Source: Chloroflexota bacterium (GTDB lineage Bacteria; Chloroflexota; Anaerolineae; JAADDB01). From it: DNA of 7,464 nucleotides. A model generated the notes under the pieces. It searched no databases and was not told the origin of the DNA. It was given only the letters and a program-made list of their open reading frames with translations. Every line of letters begins with the position of its first letter. The first letter of the stretch is position 1. The position numbers were made by a program, and so were the translations under genes. Positions 1 through 5,966 of this stretch are shown here, one piece after another. Where the stretch lies: NCBI GenBank assembly GCA_013154135.1, contig JAADDB010000055.1, positions 1 to 7,464 on the forward strand, in the 5' to 3' direction.

Positions 1-203
1 ATACTTGTAGCTCTTCTGATGCAAGGATACCTGCTGAAGCCGCTCAGGAAGCGCTAGATGCTGGGCAAAAACTCCCCAGGCCACCAAAAACTCTTTCTAT
101 GCACGGGGCGAGAACGTCGGAACCCCGCCAAGGTGCGGACCCGTCCGCCGCCAAGAGGCTACTGAGAATCGCGGAGAATATGTCGGCCGGGATAGACTAG
201 GAG

Positions 204-260
204 CGTAACGAGTAAGGGGCGGGAGGACCTCATACGGCCGTGTGTGGCGATTCTCGGCCG
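204..260 (+). repeat. interspersed repeat module (copy 1)
   Basis: The module begins with one unit of the 7-bp minisatellite (CGTAACGAGTAA, 204-215). It continues with GGGGCGGGAGGACC and ends with a 21-nt block at 240-260 built around TGTGGCGAT and CTCGGCCG. The same elements recur in the same order at 7287-7352, where the 21-nt block matches at 19 of 21 positions by eye. The bases just upstream (about 180-203, GTCGGCCGGGATAGA) also resemble the sequence before the 3' copies. No protein is apparent, so I read it as an intergenic repeat. Its function is unknown. Confidence 0.7.
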
Positions 261-272
261 TCCACGAACGGT

Positions 273-294
273 GGGCGCGCACGGCAGTGCGCCC
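273..294. repeat. GC-rich hairpin in the repeat region
   Basis: GGGCGC (273-278) pairs with GCGCCC (289-294). An inner AC/GT pairing closes a GGCA loop, with a two-base bulge at 279-280. It follows the string CCACGAACGGT (262-272), which recurs as TCACGAACGGTAGGGGC at the very end of the window (7448-7464). This is probably one arm-plus-hairpin element of a dispersed repeat family, with the second copy cut by the window edge. Confidence 0.5.
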
Positions 295-326
295 TGCGAA
301 ACAGCAGCCAAATAAATCCGCTTTTA

Positions 327-347
327 GCCCGGGGGGCAGCCCCGGGC
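327..347. repeat. interspersed GC palindrome (copy 1)
   Basis: GCCCGGGG (327-334) and CCCCGGGC (340-347) form a perfect 8-bp stem around a GGCAG loop, preceded by TTTA. The same TTTA-stem-loop-GA arrangement occurs at 7399-7421 with an identical stem and a different 7-nt loop. Stem conservation with loop drift is what a REP-like dispersed palindrome would show. No flanking transposase is present. Confidence 0.7.
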
Positions 348-354
348 GACCGGA

Positions 355-387
355 CTTAATCGTTAATCGTTACTCGTTACTCGTTAG
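355..387 (-). repeat. 7-bp minisatellite array, inverted copy
   Basis: On the + strand there are four tandem 7-bp units, two TAATCGT then two TACTCGT (357-384), ending in TAG. Read on the - strand this is a 33-nt string that starts CTAACGAG and ends ACGATTAAG. It matches the + strand string at 7125-7157 at 30 of 33 positions by eye. The copies therefore flank the five-gene block as inverted repeats. A small hairpin, CCCCA(389-393)/TGGGG(399-403), follows immediately. Confidence 0.85.
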
Positions 388-414
388 CCCCCATCACGTG
401 GGGAGGACCACGAT

Positions 415-444
415 TTCGCGGACCTCTACCACCCCCTGTATAAT
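415..444 (+). promoter_or_regulatory. putative sigma-70-type promoter for the CorC-like gene operon
   Basis: A perfect TATAAT lies at 439-444, in a locally AT-rich stretch of otherwise GC-rich DNA. The -35 region is poor; the best candidate is TTCGCG at 415-420 with an 18-bp spacer. The predicted transcript would start near 451 and give a leader of about 85 nt before the TTG start at 536. The -35 candidate lies inside a repeat-derived string (GACCACGATTTCGCGG, 406-421) that has a relative at 7432-7446. The -10 box is seen directly; promoter activity is inferred. Confidence 0.5.
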
Positions 445-480
445 AAGGAAGTCAACATACCCTTACCGTCCATCAGGCGG

Positions 481-512
481 CACGAATGGCGTTTTTCCGC
501 CGAACCATCGTG
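481..512 (+). promoter_or_regulatory. leader hairpin before the CorC-like gene
   Basis: CACGA (481-485) and TGG (487-489) pair with CCA (505-507) and TCGTG (508-512), leaving one bulged A. The loop contains TTTTT. Competing pairings exist, such as GGCGG (476-480) with CCGCC (497-501). The hairpin ends about 10 nt before the Shine-Dalgarno AAGGAGG (523-529). It could modulate translation or transcript stability, but it matches no riboswitch class I recognise; it is far too short for an M-box. Confidence 0.3.
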
Positions 513-535
513 ATTCAACGAAAAGGAGGCCATTG

Positions 536-1951
536 TTGGAAGGAGATAGCAGTGCTTTGGGGTGGGCATTCTTCCTGCCTCGTCTCTTGGCCGTAGCGGC
601 CTTGGTGTTAACAAACGGATTTTTCGTGTCAGTGGAATTTGCCCTCGTCGCGGCACGTCGCCCCCGACTGGAAAGGTTGGCCCGGGAAGGCAACTCCGTG
701 GCCCGGTTGGTCCTGCAGATGATGGACCAGGTGGATTTGTACATTGCCGCGTCCCAGTTGGGGATTACCATCGCCAGCCTGGCCCTCGGTTGGGTGGGGG
801 ATATCACCATTGCCGCGCTGATCGAACCGACTTTGCAGACTCTGGTGGGCCCTCTGATGGGCACCGTGGCCGCTCATGTGATGGGTACGGCCATTTCCTT
901 CTCCTTCATCACCTTCCTGCACATCGTGCTGGGCGAACAGGTCCCCAAGGTGTTCACCATCCGCAACCCGGAGAACGTGGCCCTGTTGACCGCGCGGCCC
1001 ATGCGGGTCTTCACCATCCTGTTCCACCCCTTCATCTGGGTGTTGGACCGCTCCACCGCGGGGGTGTTGCGCTTGCTGGGCGTGCAGGATATGCCGGGGC
1101 ACCGGCACGCGTACAGCTTGGAGGAGCTCAAACTCCTGGTCCAGCAGAGTGAAGCGGAAGGGCTCATCCCCGAACGGGATAAGGAGGTCCTCTCCCGGGC
1201 TCTGGAATTCGGCCAGCGCCTGGTGCGGGAAGTCATGATCCCCCGGACGGAGATCGTGGGAATCGAGGAGAACGCGACGGTCCAGGACCTGTTGGAGATC
1301 TTCAAAGAACACCGGCACGCGCGCTTCCCCGTCTACGCGGGGGATTTGGACCACATCGTGGGCATCGTCGCGATCAAGGACATCCTGGCCCTCCTCGCGG
1401 ACAACCCGGACATCCGCAAGAAGACCATGCGGGAACTGCGAGATCTGGGCGTGATCAAACCCGTCTTCGCGGTGCCGGAAACGCGGCGTCTGGGAGACCT
1501 GTTCCAGGAAATGCGGGACAAGCACATTCAGATGGCTGTGGTCATTGACGAGTACGGCGGAACCGCGGGGTTGGTCACGCTGGAAGAACTCTCCGAAGAG
1601 ATCCTCGGTCGGGTTACGGACGAGTGGGTCCGGGAGGAGCCGGACATCCAACCCGTCACATCGGATACCTTTGAGGTCAACGCCCAACTGCGGGTGGACG
1701 AAGTGAACGAGGAGTTGGGCATCTCCATCCCCGAAGATGACCTGTACGAAACCGTGGCCGGCTTCATCCTCTACCTGTTGGGGCGCATTCCCAAGGAGGG
1801 GGAGGAGATCCCCTGGGATGGTCTGAAGTTCCGCATCAAGAAGATGAAGGGACCTAAAATCGAACGGGTGTACATCACCGTGCTCGACGGTCGGGAGAAA
1901 CAGGCCTCGGCTGAGGAGAAGGCCGAGGAGCCATCCCATCCCAACACCTGA
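536..1951 (+). CDS. CNNM/CorC (HlyC) family membrane protein, DUF21-CBS-CBS-CorC
   Basis: This is a 471-residue protein of the family annotated as hemolysin-related or magnesium/cobalt transporter (CorB/CorC, CNNM, MpfA type), thought to act in divalent-cation export at the cytoplasmic membrane. The N-terminal DUF21 membrane domain spans about residues 12-185, with hydrophobic segments near 12-40, 70-100 and 105-133. It carries family-typical strings QLGITIASLALGW (75-87) and HIVLGEQVPK (129-138). A CBS pair follows at about 228-355 (MIPRTEI at 234-240, FPVY at 264-267, DEYGGTAGLVTLEEL at 338-352). The CorC/HlyC domain lies at about 370-452, with a charged tail. I chose TTG 536 because AAGGAGG (523-529) sits 6 nt upstream and the encoded protein then starts just before the first membrane helix. 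TTG 533 and TTG 557 are alternatives. The open frame runs back to 242, but that part is repeat DNA. It is the first gene of a probable three-gene operon. The family is certain; the transported ion is not shown by the sequence. Confidence 0.92.
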   Translation: MEGDSSALGWAFFLPRLLAVAALVLTNGFFVSVEFALVAARRPRLERLAREGNSVARLVLQMMDQVDLYIAASQLGITIASLALGWVGDITIAALIEPTLQTLVGPLMGTVAAHVMGTAISFSFITFLHIVLGEQVPKVFTIRNPENVALLTARPMRVFTILFHPFIWVLDRSTAGVLRLLGVQDMPGHRHAYSLEELKLLVQQSEAEGLIPERDKEVLSRALEFGQRLVREVMIPRTEIVGIEENATVQDLLEIFKEHRHARFPVYAGDLDHIVGIVAIKDILALLADNPDIRKKTMRELRDLGVIKPVFAVPETRRLGDLFQEMRDKHIQMAVVIDEYGGTAGLVTLEELSEEILGRVTDEWVREEPDIQPVTSDTFEVNAQLRVDEVNEELGISIPEDDLYETVAGFILYLLGRIPKEGEEIPWDGLKFRIKKMKGPKIERVYITVLDGREKQASAEEKAEEPSHPNT

Positions 1952-1966
1952 TCCAGGAGGTGTCCT

Positions 1967-3310
1967 TTGGCACGCATCATCTCGGTAGAACAGATCGCGG
2001 ATCATGTGGGTGAGGAAGTCGTCATTCGGGGCTGGGTGTACCTGCGCACGGACAAGGGACGCCTGCAGTTCATCCGCGTGCGGGACGGCACGGGGTTTGT
2101 CCAGGTTGTCGTCTTCAAGAAAAACGTCCCGCCCGAAGCATTCCAGGCCGCGCGCAAAGTCACCCAGGAATCGTCGGTCATCGTGACGGGCATTGTCCGC
2201 GAGGACGAGCGGGCTCCCGGCGTTCCCGGTGGCTACGAGATCGACGCGCGGGATTTTGTCGTCGTCCAGCAGGCCGAGGAATACCCCATCCAACCGAAGG
2301 AACACGGGGTGGATTTCCTGTTGGACCATCGGCACCTGTGGTTGCGCACGCCCCGGCAGTGGGCCATCATGCGGGTGCGGGCTGAGGTGGAACGGGCCAT
2401 CGTGGATTGGCTGGATTCCCATGGCTTCCTCCGGGTGGATACGCCCATCCTCACCCCTTCCGCCGCGGAGGGGACGACCACCCTCTTCGAGACGGATTTC
2501 CACGGCCGCCCCGCGTATTTGGCCCAGACCGGCCAGCTCTACAACGAGGCGAACATCTTCGCCTTTGGGAAAGTCTACTGCTTTGGTCCCACCTTCCGCG
2601 CGGAAAAATCCAAAACCCGGCGGCATCTCCAGGAGTTTTGGATGGTGGAGCCGGAGATCGCGTGGTGCGACCTGGACGAGCTCATGGAGATTGAGGAGCA
2701 ATTTGTCAGCTACATCGTCCAGCGGGTGCTGGAGCGCCGGGCCAACGAGCTGAAGGTGCTGGAACGGGATACCCGGCTTTTGGAGAATGTGGTGCCTCCC
2801 TTCCCCCGCATTTCCTATGATGAAGCGGTGGAGATGGTGAACAAGGCGGCCGCGGCCGGAGTGCGCGTTCCTCCCCATGATGAACCCGTCCCCCCCATGG
2901 AGTGGGGCGATGACTTCGGCGCGCCGCACGAGACGTACATCGCCTCCCAGTTCGACCGTCCTGTGTTTATCCATCACTTCCCCACCGCGGCAAAGGCCTT
3001 TTACATGGAACCGGAACCGGGGCGTCCGGAAGTGTGTCGTTCCGCGGATCTGTTGGCCCCTGAAGGGTACGGGGAGATCATCGGGGGCAGCGAACGCATG
3101 TCCGACCCGGACAAGTTGGTCGAGTCCATCAAAAAGCACGGGCTTCCCCTGGAACCCTACAAGTGGTACATTGACTTGCGCCGTTATGGCTCTGTGCCCC
3201 ATTCCGGCTTTGGCCTGGGCGTGGAACGGACGGTCGCGTGGATTTGTGGGCTCCACCACGTGCGGGAGACCATCGCGTTTCCCCGCGTGTTGGGACGTAT
3301 TTACCCGTAA
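1967..3310 (+). CDS. asnS: asparagine--tRNA ligase
   Basis: This cytoplasmic class IIb aminoacyl-tRNA synthetase charges tRNA-Asn with asparagine using ATP. It has 447 residues, normal for bacterial AsnRS. The anticodon-binding OB-fold is at about 18-103 (VVIRGWVYLR, FIRVRDGTGF). The linker KEHGVDFLLDHRHLWLR (111-127) is typical of AsnRS. Motif 2 lies at 206-230 (FGPTFRAEKSKTRRH, then EFWMVEPE) and motif 3 at 414-423 (GFGLGVERTV, with the ATP-binding Arg at 421). GDDFGAPHE (314-322) and APEGYGEIIGG (364-374) complete the catalytic core. The GAD insertion of bacterial AspRS is absent, and the text closely resembles Thermus AsnRS as I remember it. The start is TTG 1967, with AGGAGG (1955-1960) exactly 6 nt upstream. 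The gene begins 15 nt after the CorC-like gene, which supports co-transcription. Having a dedicated AsnRS means the host need not rely only on the GatCAB transamidation route for Asn-tRNA. Confidence 0.96.
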   Translation: MARIISVEQIADHVGEEVVIRGWVYLRTDKGRLQFIRVRDGTGFVQVVVFKKNVPPEAFQAARKVTQESSVIVTGIVREDERAPGVPGGYEIDARDFVVVQQAEEYPIQPKEHGVDFLLDHRHLWLRTPRQWAIMRVRAEVERAIVDWLDSHGFLRVDTPILTPSAAEGTTTLFETDFHGRPAYLAQTGQLYNEANIFAFGKVYCFGPTFRAEKSKTRRHLQEFWMVEPEIAWCDLDELMEIEEQFVSYIVQRVLERRANELKVLERDTRLLENVVPPFPRISYDEAVEMVNKAAAAGVRVPPHDEPVPPMEWGDDFGAPHETYIASQFDRPVFIHHFPTAAKAFYMEPEPGRPEVCRSADLLAPEGYGEIIGGSERMSDPDKLVESIKKHGLPLEPYKWYIDLRRYGSVPHSGFGLGVERTVAWICGLHHVRETIAFPRVLGRIYP

Positions 3311-3313
3311 ATC

Positions 3314-4348
3314 ATGGTCGGCTATGTGTTGGTCGTGGGGGTTCCCTTTCTCATCGCCTGGCTTCTCACCCCACGCGCGGCCCGTTGGGCCACCCGGATG
3401 GGCATGGTGGACCGGCCGGGGGGACGACGGCGGCACCGGGGCGTTGTGCCTCGGGCCGGAGGCATCCCCCTGGCCGTAGCATTCCTCGTGGGCCTCTTCC
3501 TCCCCCAGCTGTTCCCTTCCCTCTTCCCCCCCTTGGCCGACCCCAATCAGCCCATTTGGTTCCGGGGCTTGGTGGCGGGAACCGTGGTGGCGTTGTTGGG
3601 GGGATTGTGGGATGATTTCCGGGAGCTCCCGCCCTCGTACCAGTTTGGGATTCAGTTCCTCTGCGGGGTCATTGCCATCGCGTCCACCCTCTTCATCGAG
3701 CGCATCAACAACCCTCTGACCGACCGGCAAGTGGTATTTCCCGCGGGCGTGGTGTGGGTTTTGACCTTGTTTTGGGTCATGGGCATGATGAACACGGTGA
3801 ACTGGTTGGATGGGGTGGACGGGTTGGCCGCGTCGGTGGGCGGGATTTTTTCCCTGGTCCTGGTCATTCACCTGTTTTCCCGGGGACTGGGGAGTGTGGC
3901 CCTTTGGCCTTTGGCCCTGCTGGGCGCGCTGTTGGGGTTCTTGCCCTACAACTGGCCTCCGGCTCGGGTGTTCCTGGGCTCCGGCGGCGCGTACACCTTG
4001 GGTTATGTGATGGCCGTCCTGGGCATTGCCGCGGGGGCCAAGGTGGCCACCGTGCTCCTCGTGTTGGGATTGCCCATCGCGGATGTGGCGTGGCAGATTG
4101 TGCGTCGCTGGCGGGAGGGGCGTTCCCCTTTCACCGGGGACCGGGGTCATCTTCACCTGCGGCTGTATGACCGGGGGTGGTCTCCCCGCCGGATTGTGCT
4201 CCTCTATGTGGCGTGGGAGGGGATCATGGGCCTGGTGGCTTTGACAGTATCCTCTCGCCTGTTGAAGCTCTTCTTGTTGGTCATCATGGTGGCCATTGCC
4301 GTGGCCGTCCTGTTTTGGACCTCCCGTGGGGTGGACGGGAGTCAATAA
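3314..4348 (+). CDS. WecA/TagO/MraY-type polyprenyl-phosphate sugar-1-phosphate transferase
   Basis: This is a 344-residue multipass membrane enzyme of the glycosyltransferase 4 family. Members move a sugar-1-phosphate (usually GlcNAc-1-P) from a UDP-sugar onto undecaprenyl phosphate, starting cell-wall or surface-polysaccharide synthesis. Family marks in order are DRPGGRRRHRGVVPRAGG (33-50), the catalytic Asp pair D100-D101 in GGLWDD, N160 and N163 with D166/D169 in NTVNWLDGVDGLA, and the C-terminal cytoplasmic loop GRSPFTGDRGHLHLRL (269-284). This pattern fits WecA/TagO better than true MraY. One key residue looks changed: where relatives have FMGDSG, this protein has FLGSGG (220-225), so the Asp equivalent to a MraY Mg2+ ligand is Ser223. 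The start ATG lies 3 nt after the asnS stop with no clear Shine-Dalgarno site, which suggests translational coupling. The sugar and the end product cannot be told from sequence, so I give no gene symbol. Confidence 0.88.
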   Translation: MVGYVLVVGVPFLIAWLLTPRAARWATRMGMVDRPGGRRRHRGVVPRAGGIPLAVAFLVGLFLPQLFPSLFPPLADPNQPIWFRGLVAGTVVALLGGLWDDFRELPPSYQFGIQFLCGVIAIASTLFIERINNPLTDRQVVFPAGVVWVLTLFWVMGMMNTVNWLDGVDGLAASVGGIFSLVLVIHLFSRGLGSVALWPLALLGALLGFLPYNWPPARVFLGSGGAYTLGYVMAVLGIAAGAKVATVLLVLGLPIADVAWQIVRRWREGRSPFTGDRGHLHLRLYDRGWSPRRIVLLYVAWEGIMGLVALTVSSRLLKLFLLVIMVAIAVAVLFWTSRGVDGSQ

Positions 4349-4349
4349 C

Positions 4350-4400
4350 GGGGCGCGGATGGGCCTGCCCACCTCTCCGGGAGGTTATCAACAACGCCCC
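4350..4400 (+). terminator. branched hairpin region after the first operon (weak terminator candidate)
   Basis: GGGGCG (4350-4355), two bases after the transferase stop codon, pairs with CGCCCC (4395-4400). Within it are two further hairpins: TGGG/CCCA (4360-4363 with 4368-4371) and ACCTC/GAGGT (4371-4375 with 4381-4385, sharing base 4371). This gives a small branched structure at the expected 3' end. There is no T-tract after it (ATTTACCCC), so it is not a canonical intrinsic terminator. It may stabilise the 3' end or act with Rho. Confidence 0.3.
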
Positions 4401-4517
4401 ATTTACCCCTGATGGGCGGTCAGCCCCTTGCAGGAGCCACATCCTGGGCACGCGTATCGTTCCGGGATGTAGAGCCTTCCACGTCGAACACCTCGGTCGT
4501 TACCATCGTGCCAAAGG

Positions 4518-4546
4518 TTGTCCTCCCCCGCAGTTCGCGCGATAAT
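4518..4546 (+). promoter_or_regulatory. putative sigma-70-type promoter for the pdp-lysA unit
   Basis: TTGTCC at 4518-4523 (4 of 6 to the TTGACA consensus) and GATAAT at 4541-4546 (5 of 6 to TATAAT) are separated by exactly 17 bp. This is the best complete promoter match I found in the window. Transcription would start near 4553, about 94 nt before the ATG at 4647. It lies in the largest gap between genes, which fits a separate transcription unit for the two downstream genes. Confidence 0.6.
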
Positions 4547-4558
4547 CCCTCATCTACA

Positions 4559-4620
4559 GGGAAACGCGTGCGAGGGCTCCGCGGCCCCGTGCCCATCGCG
4601 ATTTTGCGGGAACGCGTCCC
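4559..4620 (+). promoter_or_regulatory. structured 5' leader of the pyrimidine phosphorylase gene
   Basis: The predicted leader can fold almost end to end. GGG (4559-4561) and ACGCGT (4564-4569) pair with ACGCGT (4612-4617) and CCC (4618-4620). Inside, GCGA (4570-4573) and GGGC (4574-4577) pair with GCCC (4591-4594) and TCGC (4596-4599), leaving one bulged A. The fold ends 13 nt before the Shine-Dalgarno GGGAGGG (4634-4640). It is followed by a modest pyrimidine run (TTCTCTTTT), so an attenuator is conceivable. No known riboswitch class is recognised. Confidence 0.35.
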
Positions 4621-4646
4621 ACGATTCTCTTTTGGGAGGGAACATC

Positions 4647-5960
4647 ATGACCTTTCGCATGGTGGATTTCATAGTCAAAAAGCGGGATGGGGGAACCCAT
4701 ACCCGGGAGGAGTTGGAGACCTTCATCCGGGAATACGTGGCCGACATCATCCCCGACTATCAAGCCAGTGCCTGGTGTATGGCCGTCTACTTCCAGGGAA
4801 TGACCCCCGAGGAGACGGCTCACCTCACATACGCCATGGCCCACTCCGGCGAGACCCTGGATCTCCATGACGTGGCCCCCATCATCGTGGACAAGCACTC
4901 CAGCGGCGGCGTGGGGGACAAGACCACCCTGGCCGTGGCCCCTATCGTCGCGGCCACCGGGCTCCCCGTGGGCAAGATGAGCGGTCGAGGGCTGGCCCAC
5001 ACCGGCGGGACTTTGGACAAGCTGGAATCGTTCCGGGGGTTCCGCACCGAGCTTTCCTTTGAGGAGTTCAAGCGCCAGCTGCGGGAGGTGGGGCTGGTCA
5101 TCGCGGGTGCTACCCACAACCTGGCCCCCGCGGACAAAAAACTCTACGCGCTCCGGGACGTGACGGGCACAGTGCCCAGCATACCCCTCATCGCCTCCAG
5201 CATCATGAGCAAGAAAATCGCCACCGGGTCCGACGCCATAGTCCTGGACGTGAAAGTGGGCAAGGGTGCGTTCATGAAAACGTTGGAGGATGCTCGGGTA
5301 CTGGCCCAGCTGATGGTGGACATCGGCTCCCACCTGGGCCGGCGCATGGCCGCGGTCCTCAGCGACATGAACCAACCTCTGGGTCGGACCGTGGGCAACG
5401 CGCTGGAGGTGAAGGAAGCCATCGCCACCTTGCACGGCCGCGGCCCCGAGGACTTCACCGAGCTGGTCCACACCGTCGCGGGGGAGATGATCCGCCTGGG
5501 GGGCAAAGCCGCCACGCGGGAAGAAGCCCGGGCCCTGGTGGACCAAGTCATTGCCGATGGCTCCGCGTTTCGCAAGTTCCGCCAGTTCATCGTGGCCCAA
5601 GGAGGCGACCCCCGTCAGGTCGACAACCCGGACCTGCTCCCCAAGGCCCGGCTGGTGATCCCCATCGAGAGCGAGCGTTCCGGGTTCGTGCAGGACATCG
5701 ACGCGTATGAGGTGGGTCTGGTGACCATGATCCTGGGCGGGGGGCGCGAGAAGAAGGGGGATCCCATCGACCACGCGGTGGGCGTGGTGTTGCACAAAAA
5801 GGTGGGCGACCGGGTGAGCGCGGGGGAACCCCTGTGCGAAATCCACGCGAACGACGAAACCCGCCTGCAAGAGGCCCTGGACCGCTTGCGTGGGGCCATC
5901 CGTGTGGGGGAAGAACCGGTCGAGCCCTGGCCCATTGTCTACGAGATCGTGGAAGATTGA
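4647..5960 (+). CDS. pdp: pyrimidine-nucleoside (thymidine) phosphorylase
   Basis: This cytoplasmic salvage enzyme splits thymidine, deoxyuridine and probably uridine with phosphate into base plus (deoxy)ribose-1-phosphate. It has 437 residues, as in DeoA and Bacillus-type Pdp. The phosphate-site text KHSSGGVGDKTTL lies at 83-95 and the family signature SGRGLAHTGGTLDKLE at 112-127. The base-binding set seen in the family appears as R170, S185 and K189 in YALRDVT (167-173) and IASSIMSKK (182-190). The C-terminal domain contains VGVVLHKKVGDRVSAGEPL, a normal family feature. The start ATG 4647 has GGGAGGG 6 nt upstream; ATG 4659 is an in-frame alternative, and the open frame upstream to 4518 is leader DNA. 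It starts a two-gene unit with lysA, 6 nt apart. I prefer Pdp over DeoA because the text is nearest to the Geobacillus enzyme I remember, but substrate range is not proven by sequence. Confidence 0.94.
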   Translation: MTFRMVDFIVKKRDGGTHTREELETFIREYVADIIPDYQASAWCMAVYFQGMTPEETAHLTYAMAHSGETLDLHDVAPIIVDKHSSGGVGDKTTLAVAPIVAATGLPVGKMSGRGLAHTGGTLDKLESFRGFRTELSFEEFKRQLREVGLVIAGATHNLAPADKKLYALRDVTGTVPSIPLIASSIMSKKIATGSDAIVLDVKVGKGAFMKTLEDARVLAQLMVDIGSHLGRRMAAVLSDMNQPLGRTVGNALEVKEAIATLHGRGPEDFTELVHTVAGEMIRLGGKAATREEARALVDQVIADGSAFRKFRQFIVAQGGDPRQVDNPDLLPKARLVIPIESERSGFVQDIDAYEVGLVTMILGGGREKKGDPIDHAVGVVLHKKVGDRVSAGEPLCEIHANDETRLQEALDRLRGAIRVGEEPVEPWPIVYEIVED

Positions 5961-5966
5961 GCGGTC

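Noticed and set aside
1..57. Possible C-terminal end of an upstream gene (19 codons ending in TAG at 55-57, hydrophobic then basic)
   Set aside because: It is too short to assign, and another frame is open from base 3 to 200. No family text is recognisable.
97..282. 61-codon open frame on the - strand in the left repeat region
   Set aside because: It is largely made of the interspersed repeat module, has no recognisable domain and no convincing ribosome site.
355..387. CRISPR-like reading of the short repeats
   Set aside because: Units are 7 bp in direct contact, with no 30-40 bp unique spacers, and no cas genes are present.
242..535. N-terminal extension of the CorC-like gene back to the ATG at 242
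   Set aside because: This stretch is repeat modules, a palindrome and a promoter. Its translation has no domain, and a strong Shine-Dalgarno site favours TTG 536.
629..4372. 1247-codon open frame on the - strand across three genes
   Set aside because: It lies antisense to three clearly recognisable proteins, has low-complexity His/Gly/Gln/Arg-rich composition and matches no family. It is a usual by-product of GC-rich codon use.
4350..4400. Small structured RNA or tRNA-like gene in the gap after the transferase gene
   Set aside because: The branched fold is only 51 nt, lacks the tRNA T-loop and anticodon features, and has no promoter of its own.
4518..4646. N-terminal extension of the pyrimidine phosphorylase to 4518
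   Set aside because: Family members begin near the VDFIVKKRDGG text, GGGAGGG is ideally placed for ATG 4647, and the extension overlaps the promoter and leader.
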